Source: CAZLPZ01 sp964561535
GTDB taxonomy: Bacteria; Pseudomonadota; Alphaproteobacteria; Micavibrionales; Micavibrionaceae
NCBI GenBank assembly: GCA_964561535.1
Contig: CAZLPZ010000057.1
Location: 1-5,819, forward strand
Reading direction: 5' to 3'
Length of the DNA: 5,819 bases
The stretch's first letter is position 1; every line of letters begins with the position of its first letter. The position numbers were made by a program, and so were the translations under genes. The notes beneath the pieces were generated by a model, which did not search any database, was not told where the DNA came from, and saw only the letters and a list, made by a program, of their open reading frames with translations. Positions 5,104 to 5,819 of this stretch are shown here, in pieces.

Positions 5104-5484
5104 ATGCCCCGTCGTATTTTAGAAGGTAAAGTGGTCAGTGACAAAATGGATAAAACCATTACCGTGTTGGTTGAACGTCGCACCATGCATCCTTTATATA
5201 AAAAATATATTCGGACATCCACCAAATATGCGGCTCATGATGAACATAATGTGTTCAAATCAGGCGATGTCGTTGAAATTCAGGAATGTCGGCCATTATC
5301 TGCCCGTAAATCCTGGGTTGTGATTTCTGATATTGAAAATGTTAAAAAACATCGTCATGCGGACGTGTCGGTGGATACAGATGCGACGGGTGCCGTGCCG
5401 ACAGGGAAAGTGGCTGCTGTGACGGCGGCCAAAACACCCAAGGCGGCGGCTGCGAAAAAAACAACAACCAAGAAGGCAAAATAA
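5104..5484 (+). CDS. rpsQ: 30S ribosomal protein S17
   Basis: S17 (uS17) is a primary 16S rRNA-binding protein with an OB fold, needed for early 30S body assembly. The core covers residues 1-78: MPRRILEGKVVSDKMDKTITVLVERR (1-26), HPLYKKYIRTSTKYAAHDE (29-47), GDVVEIQECRPLSARKSWVV (54-73). The family is normally about 75-90 residues and this protein has 126. The extra part (about 80-126) is a linker with Val, Asp and Thr, then a Lys/Ala/Thr-rich low-complexity end similar in style to the tail of the preceding L29. AAGGAG at 5091-5096 lies 7 bases before the ATG. In E. coli this is the last gene of the S10 operon. Confidence 0.95.
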   Translation: MPRRILEGKVVSDKMDKTITVLVERRTMHPLYKKYIRTSTKYAAHDEHNVFKSGDVVEIQECRPLSARKSWVVISDIENVKKHRHADVSVDTDATGAVPTGKVAAVTAAKTPKAAAAKKTTTKKAK

Positions 5485-5502
5485 AACCCGGTAACGGATT
5501 TT
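5483..5502 (+). other. Small hairpin between rpsQ and rplN
   Basis: AAAAC-CCG-GTAA-CGG-A-TTTT can fold as a CCG/CGG stem capped by a GTAA (GNRA-type) tetraloop. It is extended by AAAA/TTTT pairing across one C/A mismatch. It begins at the rpsQ stop codon. The stem is weak and the T-run is only four bases, so it is not a convincing terminator. It could be a processing or attenuation element at the S10/spc boundary, or chance. Confidence 0.35.
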
Positions 5503-5520
5503 GAATAAGGGAAAAACATC

Positions 5521-5819
5521 ATGATCCAGATGGAATCACAACTCGATGTGGCCGACAATACAGGGGCGAAAGCCGTGAAGTGTATTAAAGTGCTGGGCGG
5601 ATCGAAACGTCGTTTCGCCAATATTGGGGACATTATTAAAGTGTCTATTAAAGAAGCAGCCCCCCGGGGCCGCGTTAAAAAAGGCGAAGTGTATGATGCC
5701 GTGATCGTACGGACTTGTTCGGGATTAAAACGTCAAACCGGCGAACAAATTCGTTTTGATGGCAATGCGGTTGTTTTGTTGAACAAACAAAAAGAACCGA
5801 TTGGAACGCGTATTTTTGG
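5521..5819 (+). CDS. rplN: 50S ribosomal protein L14, N-terminal part (partial)
   Basis: L14 (uL14) lies on the 50S interface, forms inter-subunit bridges with 16S rRNA and contacts L19. The window holds 99 full codons of about 122; the right edge cuts the gene in the codon after TRIF. Landmarks are MIQMESQLDVADNTGAKAVKCIKVLGG (1-27), GDIIKVSIKEAAPRGRVKKGEV (38-59), AVIVRT (62-67) and IRFDGNAVVLLNKQKEPIGTRIF (77-99). AAGGGA at 5507-5512 lies 8 bases before the ATG. It is the first gene of the spc operon in E. coli; here it follows rpsQ by 36 bases and is probably on the same transcript. Confidence 0.96.
   Translation, partial: MIQMESQLDVADNTGAKAVKCIKVLGGSKRRFANIGDIIKVSIKEAAPRGRVKKGEVYDAVIVRTCSGLKRQTGEQIRFDGNAVVLLNKQKEPIGTRIF

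Noticed and set aside
5355..5633. Minus-strand open frame with an Ala/Val/Phe hydrophobic segment, like a membrane protein, opposite rpsQ and rplN
   Set aside because: The hydrophobic run is the reverse complement of the Ala/Lys-rich S17 tail. No independent support exists, and the frame spans two real genes.
1..5819. Mobile element, CRISPR array, tRNA/rRNA or unknown defence-like cassette
   Set aside because: Every stretch longer than 36 bases is accounted for by a standard ribosomal-protein or EF-Tu gene, and no spaced direct repeats, terminal inverted repeats or RNA gene signatures are seen.

Overview
The window is a continuous, one-directional stretch of a bacterial ribosomal-protein super-operon, the S10 operon running into the start of the spc operon. 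All genes are on the + strand. The order is the end of tuf (EF-Tu), then rpsJ (S10), rplC (L3), rplD (L4), rplW (L23), rplB (L2), rpsS (S19), rplV (L22), rpsC (S3), rplP (L16), rpmC (L29), rpsQ (S17), and the 5' part of rplN (L14), which is cut by the right edge. The first 54 bases and the last 299 bases are partial genes; everything between is complete.

The organism is most likely an alphaproteobacterium of moderate GC content. L16 begins MLSPKRTKYRKA and ends PIKTKFIARMGE, L4 has PRSHATELPKKVR, L3 has MKRHNFGGLRATHGVS and S10 ends near DLAAGVDVDIKV. From memory, these wordings are typical of Alphaproteobacteria (Rhodospirillales-like and related orders). Several proteins diverge from that consensus (L2 and L4 in particular), so it may be a less-sampled lineage. 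I cannot place it below class from sequence reading alone.

Gaps between genes are 2 to 36 bases, each gene has a recognisable AAGG/GAGG-type ribosome binding site, and no internal promoter or convincing terminator is visible, so the region reads as one transcript. Five genes (rpsJ, rplC, rplW, rpsC, rpmC) have an in-frame start codon 6 or 9 bases upstream of the real start, on or immediately after the Shine-Dalgarno sequence. I chose the downstream start each time, from both spacing and family N-termini.

The products build the two ribosomal subunits. S10, S19, S3 and S17 belong to the 30S subunit. L3, L4, L23, L2, L22, L16, L29 and L14 belong to the 50S subunit, including its peptidyl-transferase surroundings and exit tunnel.

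I found no mobile element, CRISPR array, RNA gene or unknown cassette. The points worth a second look are at residue level or small-structure level: a shortened C-terminal loop in L2, a changed tunnel-loop residue in L4, low-complexity tails on S3, L29 and S17, and a small GNRA-capped hairpin between rpsQ and rplN.
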